A stretch of 64,000 bases of DNA from Cephalopachus bancanus. Its lineage: Eukaryota > Chordata > Mammalia > Primates > Tarsiidae. Positions 21,166 through 33,894 of the stretch are shown here, piece after piece. A program made the position numbers and the translations under genes. The notes under the pieces are model-generated. The model made no database searches and had not been told where the DNA came from. It worked only from the letters and a program-made list of their open reading frames with translations. Numbering within the stretch: the first letter of the stretch is position 1; each line of letters opens with the position of its first letter. Location of the stretch: contig JAPVLO010000987.1 in assembly GCA_027257055.1 (NCBI GenBank), forward strand, positions 1 through 64,000. Direction: 5' to 3'.

Positions 21166-23462
21166 TCATTTTACTCTTTATTCTTCCTGTTTAGCCTATT
21201 TTAAAAAGCAATTCTCACTTCCCCTTCCCCATCCTTTAGTCTAATAGTGCATTTTACTTTTTCTTAAAAATACTCATCATTGCCAGGCATCACATTAAGT
21301 ATATTTTTTATTGGACTAAAAATCTTACAAGGACTTGGCATAATTTGTAAAATCAGGGTTTGAGCCCCTATTTTGGATCAGAATCTGGAATAAAAAGATT
21401 TGTAATAATTATGTATTTAATGAATTGGTGGATTAATAAACTGTCACAGTTTGCCTCAGTAGTGAAACATAATCTGGTTTTACTAAATTATTTTAACTTG
21501 ATAAAATATAGTAATGCAGTAAATACCAACAAGTGAGAGTCTTCTGTGAATACAAAAACAGAGAAATAGGTAGTGAATGATTTGGGCTAGATGGATAAAA
21601 TGGGAAGAGGAGAAAAGTATAACCTTTGCCAAATTATGATATTTAGTAACTTAAAGATACAAGATAGAACATAGGAATTGTATAGGAAAAATGTTGGGCC
21701 TTCCATTGATGTTGCTTTCTTTTGTCTTTATTTATTTTTAATTAAGTTTGAATTAACTTCACAAAATTCATTATAATAATATCCATTGACTCAAGTTCCT
21801 TATATGTTCATTAACATTGTATAGATTATTTAAAATAACTAAGAAAGCATAAAGAACTCTACGCTTTGTAAATTAAGCTTTGTCACTCCCATTTTCATAT
21901 TATTTTCTTAATGACTCATTCATTTAGGTAGCCAAGTTAAACAAATACTTTGTACAAAGGATTCTGATTAAAATTCTTAAATCATTTCTGCTCCAACACA
22001 CTTGATAACTAGTTTTGCAATTTTGTGTCTGTCTTGGTTATGTTCCCAGCAGGTTATTAACAATTAATTAGCAATACTTCTCAAATGCTATCTGTGTTAG
22101 TCTACTAATTGCAGAGCAAGGAATTTGTTTCCCTTTGTAAACAAATTACAATAGAGATCTTTTATTTTAGATAAAGCAATACAAATTTTCCTCATATTGT
22201 GTTATTACTTAGACTTACCGCCAACAGGCAAACATTATATTTATGACTATTAGATGAAGCAGTTTATAAGTTATATAATATATGTTAGAATAATCTAAGT
22301 TTGAACAGTACCACTTCATTTTTACCCTACTTTTATCTTGTTTCTGATAAAGGAAATGTAAGCACATGCCTTTATGTGTGTATGTGTGGAGTGTGCATGT
22401 ATATATTTACATTGATGACTCACAAAAAATCTTGGAAGAAATTGTTTAGATGAGCAATTCTGATTCTGAAATAAGCGCAAATTTCATATTCGTATAAAAA
22501 TCTTAATGGTTTCTTTTAAACATTATTTTCTAATGTATTAAAGATATCAAGTTAAAAAGTCTACTCAATAATTACACATATTTTAATTTTCATTATCTTT
22601 AATATTCTTTTTCGTTGGTACTTGCTGTTTTTTACTTGCTCTATTTCTATTTAGGACTATGTCTTATTATAATTTAGAGTGTTACTTATATTCATAGAAT
22701 ACGTCCACTGGTATTAATCTGTGGTGTTTTCTAATATAGTCACCTAATTTTATAGTTGAGAAAACTTAGAATCAGGAGAAAATAATTTGAATTTTTGAAA
22801 GGTCATTGTAGCAGATACAAATGATTATCTCTCTCACATATGGTATTTTAAAATCTTTCTAGTGTGCGTTCCTAGAGGGAAGAGATTGACATGCTAAATG
22901 TGAATACCCTTCATTTCAACAGTGTATGTTTGGATTCATTCAGGCTGACTTACATTTGAACATAAATAAGTACTCAAAGAGGTGATATACAATGTGTCTA
23001 TTTTAAGTTTAGATTGTAACTGGTAGCGTATCCCTTGGAGTCAAAATCATAGTGGTGTTTACTCAGTTCTGTCATTGTAGCTTTGGAAATTTAATTCTAC
23101 ATTAGATGGTGAGGCAGCGGTGACTGATCTTTCATGGATCAACACTTTGGTATTAATCAAGTGATTCCTGGACCTTCCACCCACATCTCCTGGCATCTGC
23201 TAATGCAGTACTTTCAAAAGTTTTGAAACTGCAAACATTGTTGCATTGAATTTTGTTTTGCTTAAACTAAATAGAATGGTTTCTGTTATCTGAAACTGAA
23301 TTCTGACTAGGAACATGGAGAATTAATGATATAATAACATGTGTTGAAATAGAACCAACTCTTAGCTCAACCATGATTGATAGATAATAGAAAAATAGGA
23401 GACAGAAAATGTATAGGAAAATAAAAAATGTCCATTGAATACTGAGCAAAAATATTTTCTTC
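21166..23462. other. AT-rich stretch without recognised gene
   Basis: Mostly unique-looking AT-rich DNA. Weak MIR-like phrases occur at about 21280-21395 (GCCAGGCATCACATTAAG ... CAGGGTTTGAGCCC) and 22740-22830 (TTTTATAGTTGAGAAAACTTAG), too faint to annotate separately. No exon-like open frame. Confidence 0.5.
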
Positions 23463-24385
23463 CTTAGGTGATTTGTTAGACTATCCACTTGTGATGTGTG
23501 CTCATAGAGATATAAATTCCCCTCTTAGAACGGCTTTTATGACATCCCAGAGTTTTGGTAAGATGTTTCCTCATTTTCAATTGTTTCCAGGAATCTTTTA
23601 ATTTCTGCTTTGATTTCATTGTTGAACCAGTAGTTGTTTAGCATCATACTGTTTAGTGTCCATGTCTTTGTGGGCTTTGGGGAATTTTGTTGGTGTTGAT
23701 ATTTATTTTAATTCCACTGTGATCTGAGAAGGTATATGGCAACATTTCAACATTATGAAATTTGTTTATGCTTGATTTATGGCCATGGATGTGATCAATC
23801 TTGAAGTATGTTCCATGTGGTGATGATTAGAATGTATATTCTGTGGTTGTTGGGCAGAATAATCTGTAGGCATCTATTAAGTACTTTTGGTTAAGTGTCA
23901 AGTGTAGATTCTGGATCTTCTTGTTGAATTTTTGCCTCGATGATTTATCTAGGGCTGTTAGTAGGGTATTCAAGTCCCTTGCTATGATAGTGTTAGAGTC
24001 AATATCTTTTTTTAGTTTACTTAGTATTTGCTTAATAAATGCTGGTGCTTCTGTGTTGGGTGCATATATGTTTAGGATGGATATTTCTTGATGATGGATT
24101 GAACCTTTTACCATCATGTAGTGTCCTCTTGCATCTTTTGAAACTTTTGGTAGCTTAAAGATTGTTTTGTCTGATGTTATGATCACGACTCCTGCCTTTT
24201 TTGGGGAACCATTTGCCTGGAAACTCTTTTTCCATACTTCAACCTTAAGTCGGTGTGCATTTCTTGTGCTGAGATGAGTTTCCTGGATGCAGAAAATAAT
24301 TGGGTAATGGTTTCTTATCCAGTTTGCCATTTTGTGTCTTTTTCGTGGTGTGTTTTATCCATTCACATTCAGGTTGATTCTTGAA
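23463..24385 (-). pseudogene. L1-C ORF2 fragment: endonuclease domain
   Basis: Minus-strand frame 24330-23827 is open for 167 codons and covers most of the apurinic-like endonuclease. It contains IFCIQETHLS with the catalytic Glu, KGSIHHQEISILNIYAPNTE, and IARDLNTLL where relatives read MGDFNTPL. The catalytic Asp and Asn are kept, while the flanking Gly and Phe are changed. It ends at TTTEYTF. The N-terminus (24385-24331) is frame-shifted. No reverse transcriptase follows because the element is truncated. Confidence 0.88.
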
Positions 24386-24489
24386 ATGTGATTTTTATCC
24401 CTGCCATGAGGTTCTTATAAAATTTTTTCTTTGCCTGCTTTCTTTTGACTTTGGGGCTGATGTATGTGTGTGTTTTCGAGTTTCTTGTT

Positions 24490-25470
24490 GAGCTGTATTC
24501 TCTGTTGATTCTGTGCTCTGCTGTTTTCTTGGAAAGAGTGTGGTCATTCTTTTTTTCTGTGCTTAATACCTTTTTAAGTGTCACCTGTAGAGATGGTCTG
24601 GAAGCTGCATAATCCCTTAGGGACTGGGTGTCTGGGAAGGATTTTAATTCTCCATCACTAATGAAGCTGAGTTTGACTGTATAGGAAATTCTTGATTGAA
24701 ATTATTTATCTTTGAGGACTTTGAATACAGGACTTAAGTTCTTTCTTGCTTGTAGTTTTTCTGCCTATAGGTCTGCTGCTGTTCTGATTGGTTTTCCCCA
24801 GGAGATAGTCTGACCTTTCTCTCTCACTGCCTTTAAGATTTTTTTCTTTTGTGCCTACTTTGTGTAGGTGAATTACTGTGTGTCTAGGAGTGGTTCTTCT
24901 CATTTGATGTCTTGTGGGCATTCTCTGCATCTCTTGTGCTTGGCTGGTCATATCTCTGGTGAGATGGGGAAAGTTTTCTTGGATTACCTCCTGGAATACT
25001 TGCCCCAACTTGTTCTCCATTTCCCTTTCTTCTTCTGGGATACCAATCAGGTGTAAGATCAGCCTCTTGATATAATCGTACATCTCTTGTAGACTTTGTT
25101 CTTTCTTTCTGAGTTTTCTTTCTATGTTTCTTACAGATTAGATTAATTCCATGTCTGGTTGTCAAGTTCTGACATTCTTTCTTTAGCTAGATTAATTCTG
25201 CTTTCCATGCTTGTCATTTTGTTATTTATTTCCTGGATGAAATTTTTTATTGTCCAAATCTCTGTTACAAGTTCTTTCAGTGTTGTATTTTGTCTTTCTT
25301 AATTCTTATTCACTCTTTCCATCCATTCCCTAATCTATGTTGTATTCTGGGGCCAGTCCTTGGTGACTTTCATTGTTTGGGCACCAAGGTCTGATTTTTC
25401 AGGAGTTTTGTCTTTGGTACACTTGAGATTTCCTGGAGTCTTCCTTTAGTTTTTCCTCATTTGTGACAGA
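24490..25470 (-). pseudogene. L1-C ORF1 remnant
   Basis: Order on the minus strand is N-terminal tail, coiled coil (near 25230-25130), RRM (YIKRLILHLIGIPEEEREME near 25080, then QVFQEVIQENFPHL) and C-terminal domain (TPRHTVIHLHKVGTKEKN near 24890; TLKKVLSTEKKN near 24575). Two or more frameshifts separate these blocks. The RRM frame is open for 125 codons (25083-24706). Non-functional, but among the best-preserved ORF1 sequences in the window. Confidence 0.85.
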
Positions 25471-25479
25471 TCTCTTGTT

Positions 25480-26347
25480 TTTCTCTTTAGTTCTGTTATT
25501 CAGTGTCAGTGGGAGAGGCTTTTCCTTCTGATGTTTGCTCAGCCCTCTATTCTTTTCTGATCCAGGCTCTGGGTTTGTTCTATTTTGAATTAGGATGGTG
25601 GGTGTGAAGCTTTGCTGTCTATTGTACTCTTTGAAAGTCCAGTAAAGTAGGGGATGGGGTGCTAGGATTCCAAAACTACTTGCAAATTACAATGTTCACT
25701 TATTGTGGCATGTGTTCCCTGAGACCCACTCCCTACCACCACTCTATGTGATGATGCAAAGCAGAAACCAATGCAAAAAACAGTTGAATGCACACACAGA
25801 CATATACACACTCCTTGAAACAAACTGGAATAACAACAAAGTGAAACAAAACAAACTACAACAACAAAAAACCAAGAAAACTAAATATACATACACATGG
25901 CTAACACAAATGAATAGAGAAGAAAAACAAAAAGACTGGGGGGAAAAAAAAAGTAATTCAGATCAAACTCTCACACATATATTGCCACACATCTTAATCT
26001 ATACAAAATGAATATTAAAAGAAACCAGAAGAACAAAAGAGCAAAAACAAACCAACAACAACAAAACTGAAAGACGAACACCCAATCTTTCACATATGCA
26101 CCTAAAAAGAATACAACAAATAAAAGAAGAAAGAAACAGAAAAAGAAAAGAAAAAAAGAAAAAAAATTGGAGGAGATGCAAATCAAACACTTACACATTC
26201 ATGCACAACGGAAAAATTTTTTTTAAATAGATGAACTAAAAATAGGCAAAACATTTTTAGAAATTTGAAAAATAATTAAAATCTTTTTTTTTAAACCTAC
26301 CCTCTTGTGACAGGCTCTGTAATTATTCCTCTAATCTGGTCTCTCCT

Positions 26348-26410
<63 letters not shown>

Positions 26411-27217
26411 GTCTAAGGGCAGTTGAGGTGGGAGATCTCTGGTGGGGAGGTGTAGGATTGTCTCTTCCCCAGGTATGCATTCATAGGGGTGTGCCTCTGT
26501 CTTGCCTATCCTGGAATGGAGTTATGCTTTCAGGATATCCCCTCTGGGTCATGATCAAACACTGATTAGCTGCTCCACAAGTCACATGGACCTGGTCTGT
26601 TGCTCCATGGGAGCAAGTCGGAGCACTTTCCTGCTCCACCTTCAAGATGGTGGTGTGGTGCCTCTCTTCTCTTCCATGGGACTTTGCCTCTGGACTCCCT
26701 CCATAGCTCCTGCTGCCAGTGCCCTGTCAGGCACTGAAGTGGTGAGGCAAAACCTGGAACCAGCAGTCTCTCTTGCTGCAGTAGTGAGGCAGAGCCTGGA
26801 GCGGTTGTCTCTCTCAGCCACTTCACCGGAAAACTTTTGTCCATGTAAAAGAAATGGCACTAGGCTTCTGCAACCTACGAAGACCCAGGGACCAAGCAGA
26901 GAAGCTGCAGCACCGGCTGTTGCTCCTGGTCAATTACTCATAAGCCCCCACTTAGTCAGTCTCTCCTAGCATTTTCTTCCCAGGAAGAGTTTTGTTGATT
27001 AAAAAAAAAATGGTGCTCACCTTCTGCATCCCGGGAATTGCTAGGGTCCAATCCCTGAAGCTGCAGCACCATCTGCTGCACCAGGAGAGCCCTGGCCACT
27101 AGCTCCCTAGCCCTCACTCAGTCAGCCACCACACACCCACTCGCTCACCAGCAGTACACTCACTCTCTCACACTGAGACTCACATAGTCCAACTGACTCC
27201 ACCGCCATCTTCCCAAT
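25480..27217 (-). promoter_or_regulatory. L1-C 5'UTR with duplicated modules
   Basis: Internal promoter region of the L1. Reading from 27217 leftward there are two copies of a module of about 165 bp: CTCTCCTGGTGCAGCAG near 27090 and ACCAGGAGCAACAGCCGGTG near 26930, each followed by CTGCAGCTTC...GCACCATTT. Next come two 40-bp units, GCTCCAGGCTCTGCCTCACT and GGTTCCAGGTTTTGCCTCAC, then a (GA)n tract. A long T-rich zone (minus strand) at 26300-25780 precedes ORF1. The same order is seen in L1-D, which supports an ancestral structure. Confidence 0.8.
26351..26408. repeat. (CT)n microsatellite in L1-C 5'UTR
   Basis: An uninterrupted run of TC dinucleotides for about 58 bases. L1-D has no equivalent repeat at the matching place, so it expanded after insertion or in a sister lineage. 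Confidence 0.96.
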
Positions 27218-28925
27218 CTCTCCTATGTATTCTTATATAGGCAAAACTCAACGTTCTCTCTGTCTTATAGAGAAAATAAAGCTGATAATTGGACTCTTTA
27301 GCCCAGTGCTTCTCAAGATTTTACATATTATGACACATACTAATCGATGATATTTGTATGGTCCACTCATGTAAAGGAATTAACATTATCTCAGTTTCCA
27401 TCAGACCATCCACAGGGCACTGCAATTTACCCAAGAAAACTTTTTATCAATATTGAAATATATTTATCATTCAAATTTGAATTTAAGCAACTCCATAATA
27501 ACCATTATCTCATTGTTACAGCTCACTCTATTATCTCCCCTTCAACAATTCTTAAAACCTACCAGGACCTCTGATTCACTAATCATATCATGCTTACTTT
27601 TCTTCTTTAATTAGGCTATATTTCAAGCTTCATATTATAGCACTCTTTTGCCTACATCCTTAGCACAATGTAGACAATTTTATTTATTCAGTTACTGTGC
27701 AACTTAAAAGGTATAACCTTAAATACAAGTCTTTGATTTTAGCCAGTGTACACACTCAAAATTACTTACACATTAAATAAATACAAACTTCTACAGTTTT
27801 AAATACGTTCCCTCAAATGTGACTTAAGGAAGGTTTATACATAGGTAAAGGCAAAGTATTATTTTGTCCAGATTTCATTTTTTAATTGTTTGAGATTATT
27901 GTAAAACTCTGAAACTTTTAAAATTATTCTAATAACTTGATGGTATTAAAATACATTTGATGGTTTAATATTAGTTATGTTGGGTATAATTTTTAATAGT
28001 AGGTTAAAATATTTTTTAACAATAACTCGTTTCAGAGAACTTAATCATTTTATGATGTACTTTGTGTATTGTCAGAAGCTATTATACCTGATATCAAAAG
28101 TAAAAATTAATAAAATATTTGTATCAGCATCATTAATATGGATATAGACATAAGCATATTAATATAACCATTAAATAAAGATATAGACATTTATATGTGA
28201 AACTTTTATGTAATTATATTTACTATTTAAAAGATGAGCTATAACAGACGCTGAGTAAAAGGATATCATATAAAATATATTTTAAACGGTGAACTAAACT
28301 AAAATAAATTCTTCATTTTACTAAAGTTGAATATTTTGCAAAATTTCAAAAGAACCTCCAAAACTTACTCCAATTACTAAATAATTGTTTATAATTCAAT
28401 TTGAAAGTATATTATTAATAGTGAAAAATTATATTATTTTAATGTATAAAATGTTGAACAGAGACTCTCCTGTCTAAATTGTGGTGGTCTAAGTTGAATA
28501 AAAGTTTTAGTTGAAATATCATATTTTGTAATGAAAATCTTAAACTGTGCAGATTCAAGTCTGGTAAAAAGCTAAAGATTTCTGTGTTAAATATTTATTC
28601 AAATTCAAGTCATATCCTACACCCCTTTACATATTTATTTCTCTTGCCTATTTTAGCTCTTTGTGGCAACCTCTAAGTTGTAATATTTATAAAAGCAATA
28701 TAGCCAAGTTATTCAAAAAGCATTTTAATTTACAATTTTCATTAAAATCGTTATAATTTACCACCATTCGTTTATAGCACACTGAAACCTTTTAAATAGC
28801 CTTTTAAAAACATTTTTTGAGAATCATTTTCAAATTAACATTACTTTATTTTGTACCTTACTGAACAAGTTGAAACCCCTCATGAAAAATGGGTACTTGA
28901 TATTTTGACTAGTTTTGCGCTGTTA
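27218..28925. other. AT-rich stretch without recognised gene
   Basis: About 1.7 kb of AT-rich DNA. No long open frame with recognisable domains and no repeat landmarks that I can assign. Confidence 0.55.
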
Positions 28926-28929
28926 CATA

Positions 28930-29275
28930 TGACAAAAATATTGTCGACTGAGTCTTTTATGAAAAAAAAAGAAATTTATTTATTTCTCATAGTTCTGGAG
29001 CCTGCAAAGTCCAAGATCAAGGTGTCAGCAGGTTATTTGTCTGGTTAGAGCTTGGTCTCTGTTTCCAAGATGGTACCTGAGTCCTCCAGAGGGGAGGAAT
29101 GCAATGTCTTCACCTCACAAAGGGTAAAGGACAAAAAAGGCTGAAGGCTAAAGTATCATTTATGAAGTCCTTAATCCCATTCAAGAAGGAGGAGCCCATG
29201 AGGTCTAACCATTGGCAACACCTGAATTTTGGAAATAACACATTTAAAGTATGTCACTTAGTTTTGCATTTAGAA
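28930..29275 (-). mobile_element. MaLR-type LTR remnant, antisense
   Basis: Plus-strand phrases CTCATAGTTCTGGAGCCTGC, AAGTCCAAGATCAAGGTGTC, GCAGGTTATTTGTCTGG and CAAGATGG, then TTAATCCCATTCAAGAAGG and AGGAGCCCATGAGGTCTAA, follow the antisense order of mammalian MLT/MST-like LTRs. It is an old endogenous retroviral LTR with no internal coding region adjacent. The exact subfamily is not determined. Confidence 0.7.
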
Positions 29276-29284
29276 AAAACACTA

Positions 29285-29397
29285 GGTGGACCTGTACTCC
29301 CAGGTACACGGGATAATGAGATAGGTGGGTCAGTTGTGCCCAGGAATTCTAATCCAGTTTAGGCAATATACCAAGACCCTGTCTCTAATAAAAAGGG
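29285..29397 (+). mobile_element. Free Alu/7SL monomer or truncated Alu (FLAM-like)
   Basis: A half-length 7SL-derived unit: ACTCCCAGGTACACGGGATAATG..., CAGTTGTGCCCAGGAATTC, CCAAGACCCTGTCTCTAAT and an A-rich end. It is diverged. The next full Alu has inserted into its A-rich tail. Confidence 0.65.
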
Positions 29398-29700
29398 AAG
29401 GGACGCCGGGCTTGGTGGCTCAGCCTGTAATCCTGCGCATTTGGGAGGCTGAGGTGAGTGGACTGCCTGAGCCCGCGGGTTCGAGACCCGCCTGGGCAGC
29501 GAGACCTCATCTCTACAATAAATCAAAAAAACAGCCGGGTGTGGTAGCGCATGCCTGTAGTTCTAGCTACTCGGAAGGCTGAGGCGGAAGGATCGCCGGA
29601 GCCCAGCAGGTCAAGGCTGCAGTGGCCAGGAGCGGCCACTGCACTCCAGTCTGGGCAACCGAGTGAGACTAACTCAAAAAAAAAAAAAAAAGGGAAGGGA
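29391..29700 (+). mobile_element. Young-type Alu, plus strand
   Basis: Dimer from 29404 (GCCGGGCTTGGTGGCTCAGC) to its A tail. The target duplication AAAAGGGAAGGGA is at 29391-29403 and ends at 29700. Left-arm B box is the full GCGGGTTCGAGACCCGC hairpin and the right arm has a GTGGCCAGGAGCGGCCAC hairpin (one base changed). Low divergence. Confidence 0.94.
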
Positions 29701-30628
29701 AGGGGACACTTAAAAACATGTAGAAAATGGATCCAATCTTAAATTCACAGGTAAGAAAAAAAAATTCCAAAATAATAATTTGCTATCATTTTAAGCCCTT
29801 ACATAAGAACATTGTCTTTAATCAAATTAGGTACATCATGGCTTTATCTAGAAAGAAAACACTAAAATAAAATTAAATACAAATAAATAAACTAAGACTA
29901 TCATAGTGTTTGAAGATACTAAAAACAATTCCTGCACACACTTTGTAAATGCATATGTGTAAATGTTCACTGTTAAAAATTTTTAGTCTGTGACTTGTTT
30001 GCTCACAGAAGTTGTTCTGAAAACCAAGATTTTTCTGAGTAGAATGAAAACAAATATAATAGACTACTAATTTTTTCATTTAATAAAATAACTTTCAACT
30101 TATAAATTTTAATCTATGTTTGCTTAAATAGGCAGAAGTCTAGGTTATAATAAACTTAAATTGAATATATACACACACATATATATATATGAGCAAAGAA
30201 AAAAACAGATCTGTCACAATGATATGCATCCTAGTTTTGTCCATTTTCTATTGTCTATATTAGCCATGTTGCTTTATATAGCTACAAAGAAGATGTGCAA
30301 TATAGTCACTGGCTGAGAAACATGTTTAACTCACAAACTGATAATATTAAAATGAATATATTTTGGTAGACAGCTAGTCATTTCTATGACAACCTCTAGG
30401 AAAATTACTTGTTAAATTACCACATATTATACGAAATACTATTTTATGATTTTACATAATGATACCAACCATGTCAACAATAATTTAAAACAAGTGTTAT
30501 TACTGTCATAAGAGTCACTTACTATTAATGACACTATTGCATTGTAAGTTACTCTTTTAATTCATTCTGGTACTTTTTTTGATATTAATTGATTTTTTTC
30601 TACATTTTTATCACGCATGTTCAATATA
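29701..30628. other. AT-rich stretch without recognised gene
   Basis: AT-rich DNA with a short TA/CA run at 30165-30191. Nothing else identified. Confidence 0.55.
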
Positions 30629-30932
30629 ATTCCAAAAGTTTTTTTTGAGTTGGAGTCTCACTCTGTCGCCCAGACTGGAGTGCAGTGGCCGCTCCCGGCC
30701 ACCGCAGCCTCGACCTGCTGGACTCCGGCAATCCTTCCGCCTCAGCCTTCCAAGTAGCCGGAATTACAGGCATGCACTGCCACGCCCGGCTGAATTTTTG
30801 ATTTACTGTAGAGATGAGGTCTCGCTGCCCAGGCTGGTCTCGAATCCGCGGGCTCAGGTTATCCACTGACCTCAGCCTCCCAAAGGCGCGGGATTACAGG
30901 CTGAGCCACAGAGTCTGGCTAATTCCAAAAAG
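30629..30932 (-). mobile_element. Young-type Alu, minus strand
   Basis: Complete dimer in antisense, 30640-30920, flanked by AATTCCAAAAG (30629-30639) and AATTCCAAAAAG (30921-30932). Contains GTGGCCGCTCCCGGCCAC (the right-arm hairpin in antisense). The B-box stem is slightly altered (AATCCGCGGGC). Confidence 0.94.
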
Positions 30933-33274
30933 TGTATGTAACAATTGACTGGTGAAATATGCTATCTACATTTATTACCAATATTTTAAAAATAAATTAA
31001 TTTGTGGACAACTAATAGATACAATTCACAAAAATTATCATAAAATGTAAGGTATATAGCAAAAAAATGACTGCTTAATAAAAATATTACATTGAGTATT
31101 TTTTTTAGAATGTAAATGGAGGCTGTCTTGAAATTAATATACTTGTGCCACATTTAAAAACATATAACACTGATAATTAAACTCCCAACGTTAGATATGT
31201 AAATTTTCTATTAAACTGATGCAAAGAATAATATGAAATGTAACATATCATGAAATCTTAACTTAAAAATACATCTTGATGTAAGCTAAAAAGGAGAAAT
31301 AAAAAAATTCTGGAAATAAATGTTTTGAGTCAAGAATATTTTGTTCTGATGGTCATTATTGGCATATGTAGTACATTTTATTTGCCTTTCTGTTATATGC
31401 CTGATTCTGGATGTTTGTTTTGGGGAACAATAGATAAGCATCATAATATAAAATAAACAAGCTATAACTTACCCAAAAAGGAGCACTTCTGCTTCTTGGA
31501 TAACTACCTAAACTTGCAGGGGAATTTTAAGAGTGGTAGACACATGTCATCCCTTGAACTTTCCTGGGAAATTCTTCACTATCCCAGGCAGTGTTCATGT
31601 GCTGGAGAAGTAGCTATGGCAAACTAACAAAAATAAAGGACTCTCCTTTTTGGACTTTTATATAGTGTTCTCTCTGAATAAAAAGGCTCTTAATAATCTT
31701 GTCCAAGTCAGAGGAAGTAGGAAGAGAAGTTTCAAGAAGTTTCAAGACTGTGAAAATAAGTTAAGATTATTATATTAATAGTTCTTCCTAAGCACCTGAC
31801 AGAAGCAAATACAAATTTTCCCGAGAACATAATAGACTTCAAATGACTTATACACGCCACTGTTTTCTTTGCAATTAGTTTGGCAAGGAATCTATTATAA
31901 CTGTAAACACAAGGAAGTAAAATAGCATGACTGAAAGAGCAGAGCAAACAAAAACAGAAAGTGACTCCCAGGATTCTAAGTTTTGAAAAAATAAAAAAAA
32001 TTCAAATATAAATGGTTTAAACAAATCAATTGAAAAATATTGCCAGAGTGTATAATCATTCAATTTCAAACTATATGCTGTCTTCAGAAACACCTCTTTA
32101 AATAGAGATGTTTAAAAGGAAAAAGGAAAACAAGATACCAGGAAAACCGCTAATCAAAAGAAAATGTGAGATTACATGGTATTAATAAGCATATATTTTA
32201 GAGCAAGAGGCATTGTTGAAGATGGGGTATATTTTAATAATGAAAAATATATGAAATTACCATAACTATCAAGAGGAAATGAGAAAACTAATCATGGATA
32301 AATTTTAACGAAAATCAAAATGCATGAAGAAAAAAGGGTAGAAACAAAAAAGTTGATGCTACAATTGTAATTGAATATTTCAACATTTTAAAAAAAAAAA
32401 AACCCCAAAATCAGTAATGATACAAGACTTCAACAAAACTATCAGATAACTTGACCTAATAAACATTAGAACATTCTTACAATCAAAAAGCACAAAAAGC
32501 ATATATTTTTTTTAAGTGCACACAAACAATTATCAAGTCAGTCATATTCTGGACCACATCTAAAAAATTTAAGGAAATTGAAATGACATGATATGTGTTT
32601 TCTTCTATAATATGAAATTAAATTAGAAATCAATAACTAAAATATGTTTGAAAATTTAAAATTTTATTACTAAATAATTCCTAGGTCAGTGGAGAGATAA
32701 AAATGAATATTAGAAAATATACTGAATTCAATAAATAAACATATAACTGTCAAAATTGGTGAAAAATAATTAACAAAAAATTATACAGTATTTATGTTTA
32801 CATTAAAGATTGAATAAAGATTTAAATCAAACTTAGGGAATTCAATCAGAAAAGAAAATGTGGTGAGAGTATCATCAATTCTATTTTTATAGTAAATATA
32901 TATTGAAAATTAAATTTGATTTATGTTTAAAAATGATTACATCAATTTAGATGATCATAGATGCAGCTAACAGAAAATTAAAAGATATATATTTGTGATT
33001 GACCACAAAATGACATTTCAGTTCTCCATTAAGAATTGATCTCAGAATCCTTTTATTTTTGGGGAATAGAAGATTATGGGTTGCCATTTATATGTTAATA
33101 GAATAAGGAAAACATATGTGTCCTGTAAGAATTAACTAATTTGAAACAAGTTTTATATTCACAAATCAGGTTATTATATTTATAGCAAAATACAGTATGT
33201 ACCTCTAGTATTCAACCCGTTCATAGCAGACAACTCATTTCCAGGTTTTCCTTGGTTTACTCCAGCAATTTCGC
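30933..33274. other. AT-rich stretch without recognised gene
   Basis: About 2.3 kb, very AT-rich. Small open frames are short and carry no known domain. Some segments (about 32390-32800, CAGTAATGATACAAGACTTCA and following) are A-rich in a way that recalls a very old L1 spacer, but the match is too weak to call. Confidence 0.5.
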
Positions 33275-33622
33275 AGTCACTTTGTATTTATTTATTTATT
33301 TTTATTTATTTTTTTTTTTTAATTTTTTTTTTTTGAGTTGCAGTCTCACTCTGTCACCCAGACTGGAGTGCAGTGGCCGCTCCGGCCACCGCAGCCTCGA
33401 CCTGCTGGGCTCCGGCGATTCTTCAGCCTCAGCCTTCCAAGTAGCCGGAATTACAGGCATGCGCTACCACGCCCGGCTGATTTTTTGATTTATTGTAGAG
33501 ATGAGGTCTCGCTGCCCAGGCGGGTCTCGAACCCACGGGCTCAGGCAATCCACTCACCTCAGCCTCCCAAAGGCGCAGGATTACAGGCTGAGCCACCGAG
33601 CCCGGCTGTCACTTTGCATTTA
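33275..33622 (-). mobile_element. Young-type Alu, minus strand
   Basis: Antisense dimer ending in GAGCCACCGAGCCCGGCT at about 33607. Target duplication AGTCACTTTGTATTTA (33275-33290) and GTCACTTTGCATTTA (33608-33622). The tail region is an unusually long T-rich block (33291-33335) with TTTA units. The right arm has a small deletion in the hairpin (GTGGCCGCTCCGGCCAC). Confidence 0.93.
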
Positions 33623-33894
33623 AATTCTGTTCCTTTTATGTCACCCTCATTCCAAGGGTCTCATTTTACTTCAAATCCTACTTGCAAACCTCTGGTGTTG
33701 CAATAATAACTGCTTGATTTGGCCATGAAGGGAGAAAGCAATTGGCCTCTAGATGCCAGGTGTCTCCTCCTAGCATGGGCTAATACCAGCTGAGATTTCC
33801 TGCCTTGAGGATCTGTAATTGAGCGCAAACACAGCTGCCTGGAACTTAGGATTTCTCAAAAATGTTCCATACATTCTCCTCCTTCATCTTTCCT

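Larger units (their letters stand above)
23463..27217 (-). mobile_element. LINE-1 copy L1-C, 5'-complete but 3'-truncated, minus strand
   Basis: On the minus strand this begins at 27217 with GGGAAGATGGCGGTGGAGTC, the AAGATGGC start typical of L1 transcripts. It continues through a 1.7-kb 5'UTR, ORF1 and the first third of ORF2. It stops at 23463, just after the phrase meaning LTNHLRK, with no reverse transcriptase, 3'UTR or poly(A). The 5'UTR is the same type as L1-D. L1 insertions are normally truncated at the 5' end, so retention of the head and loss of the tail points to a secondary deletion. A (CT)n microsatellite lies in the 5'UTR. Confidence 0.9.

Noticed and set aside
26341..26410. CRISPR-like regular repeat
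   Set aside because: Simple (CT)n microsatellite without spacers, and the window is eukaryotic. The CA and GAA repeats were rejected for the same reason.
26502..26969. 155-codon frame at the L1-C 5'UTR
   Set aside because: Antisense to the L1-C promoter modules, not conserved in frame with the matching part of L1-D by eye.
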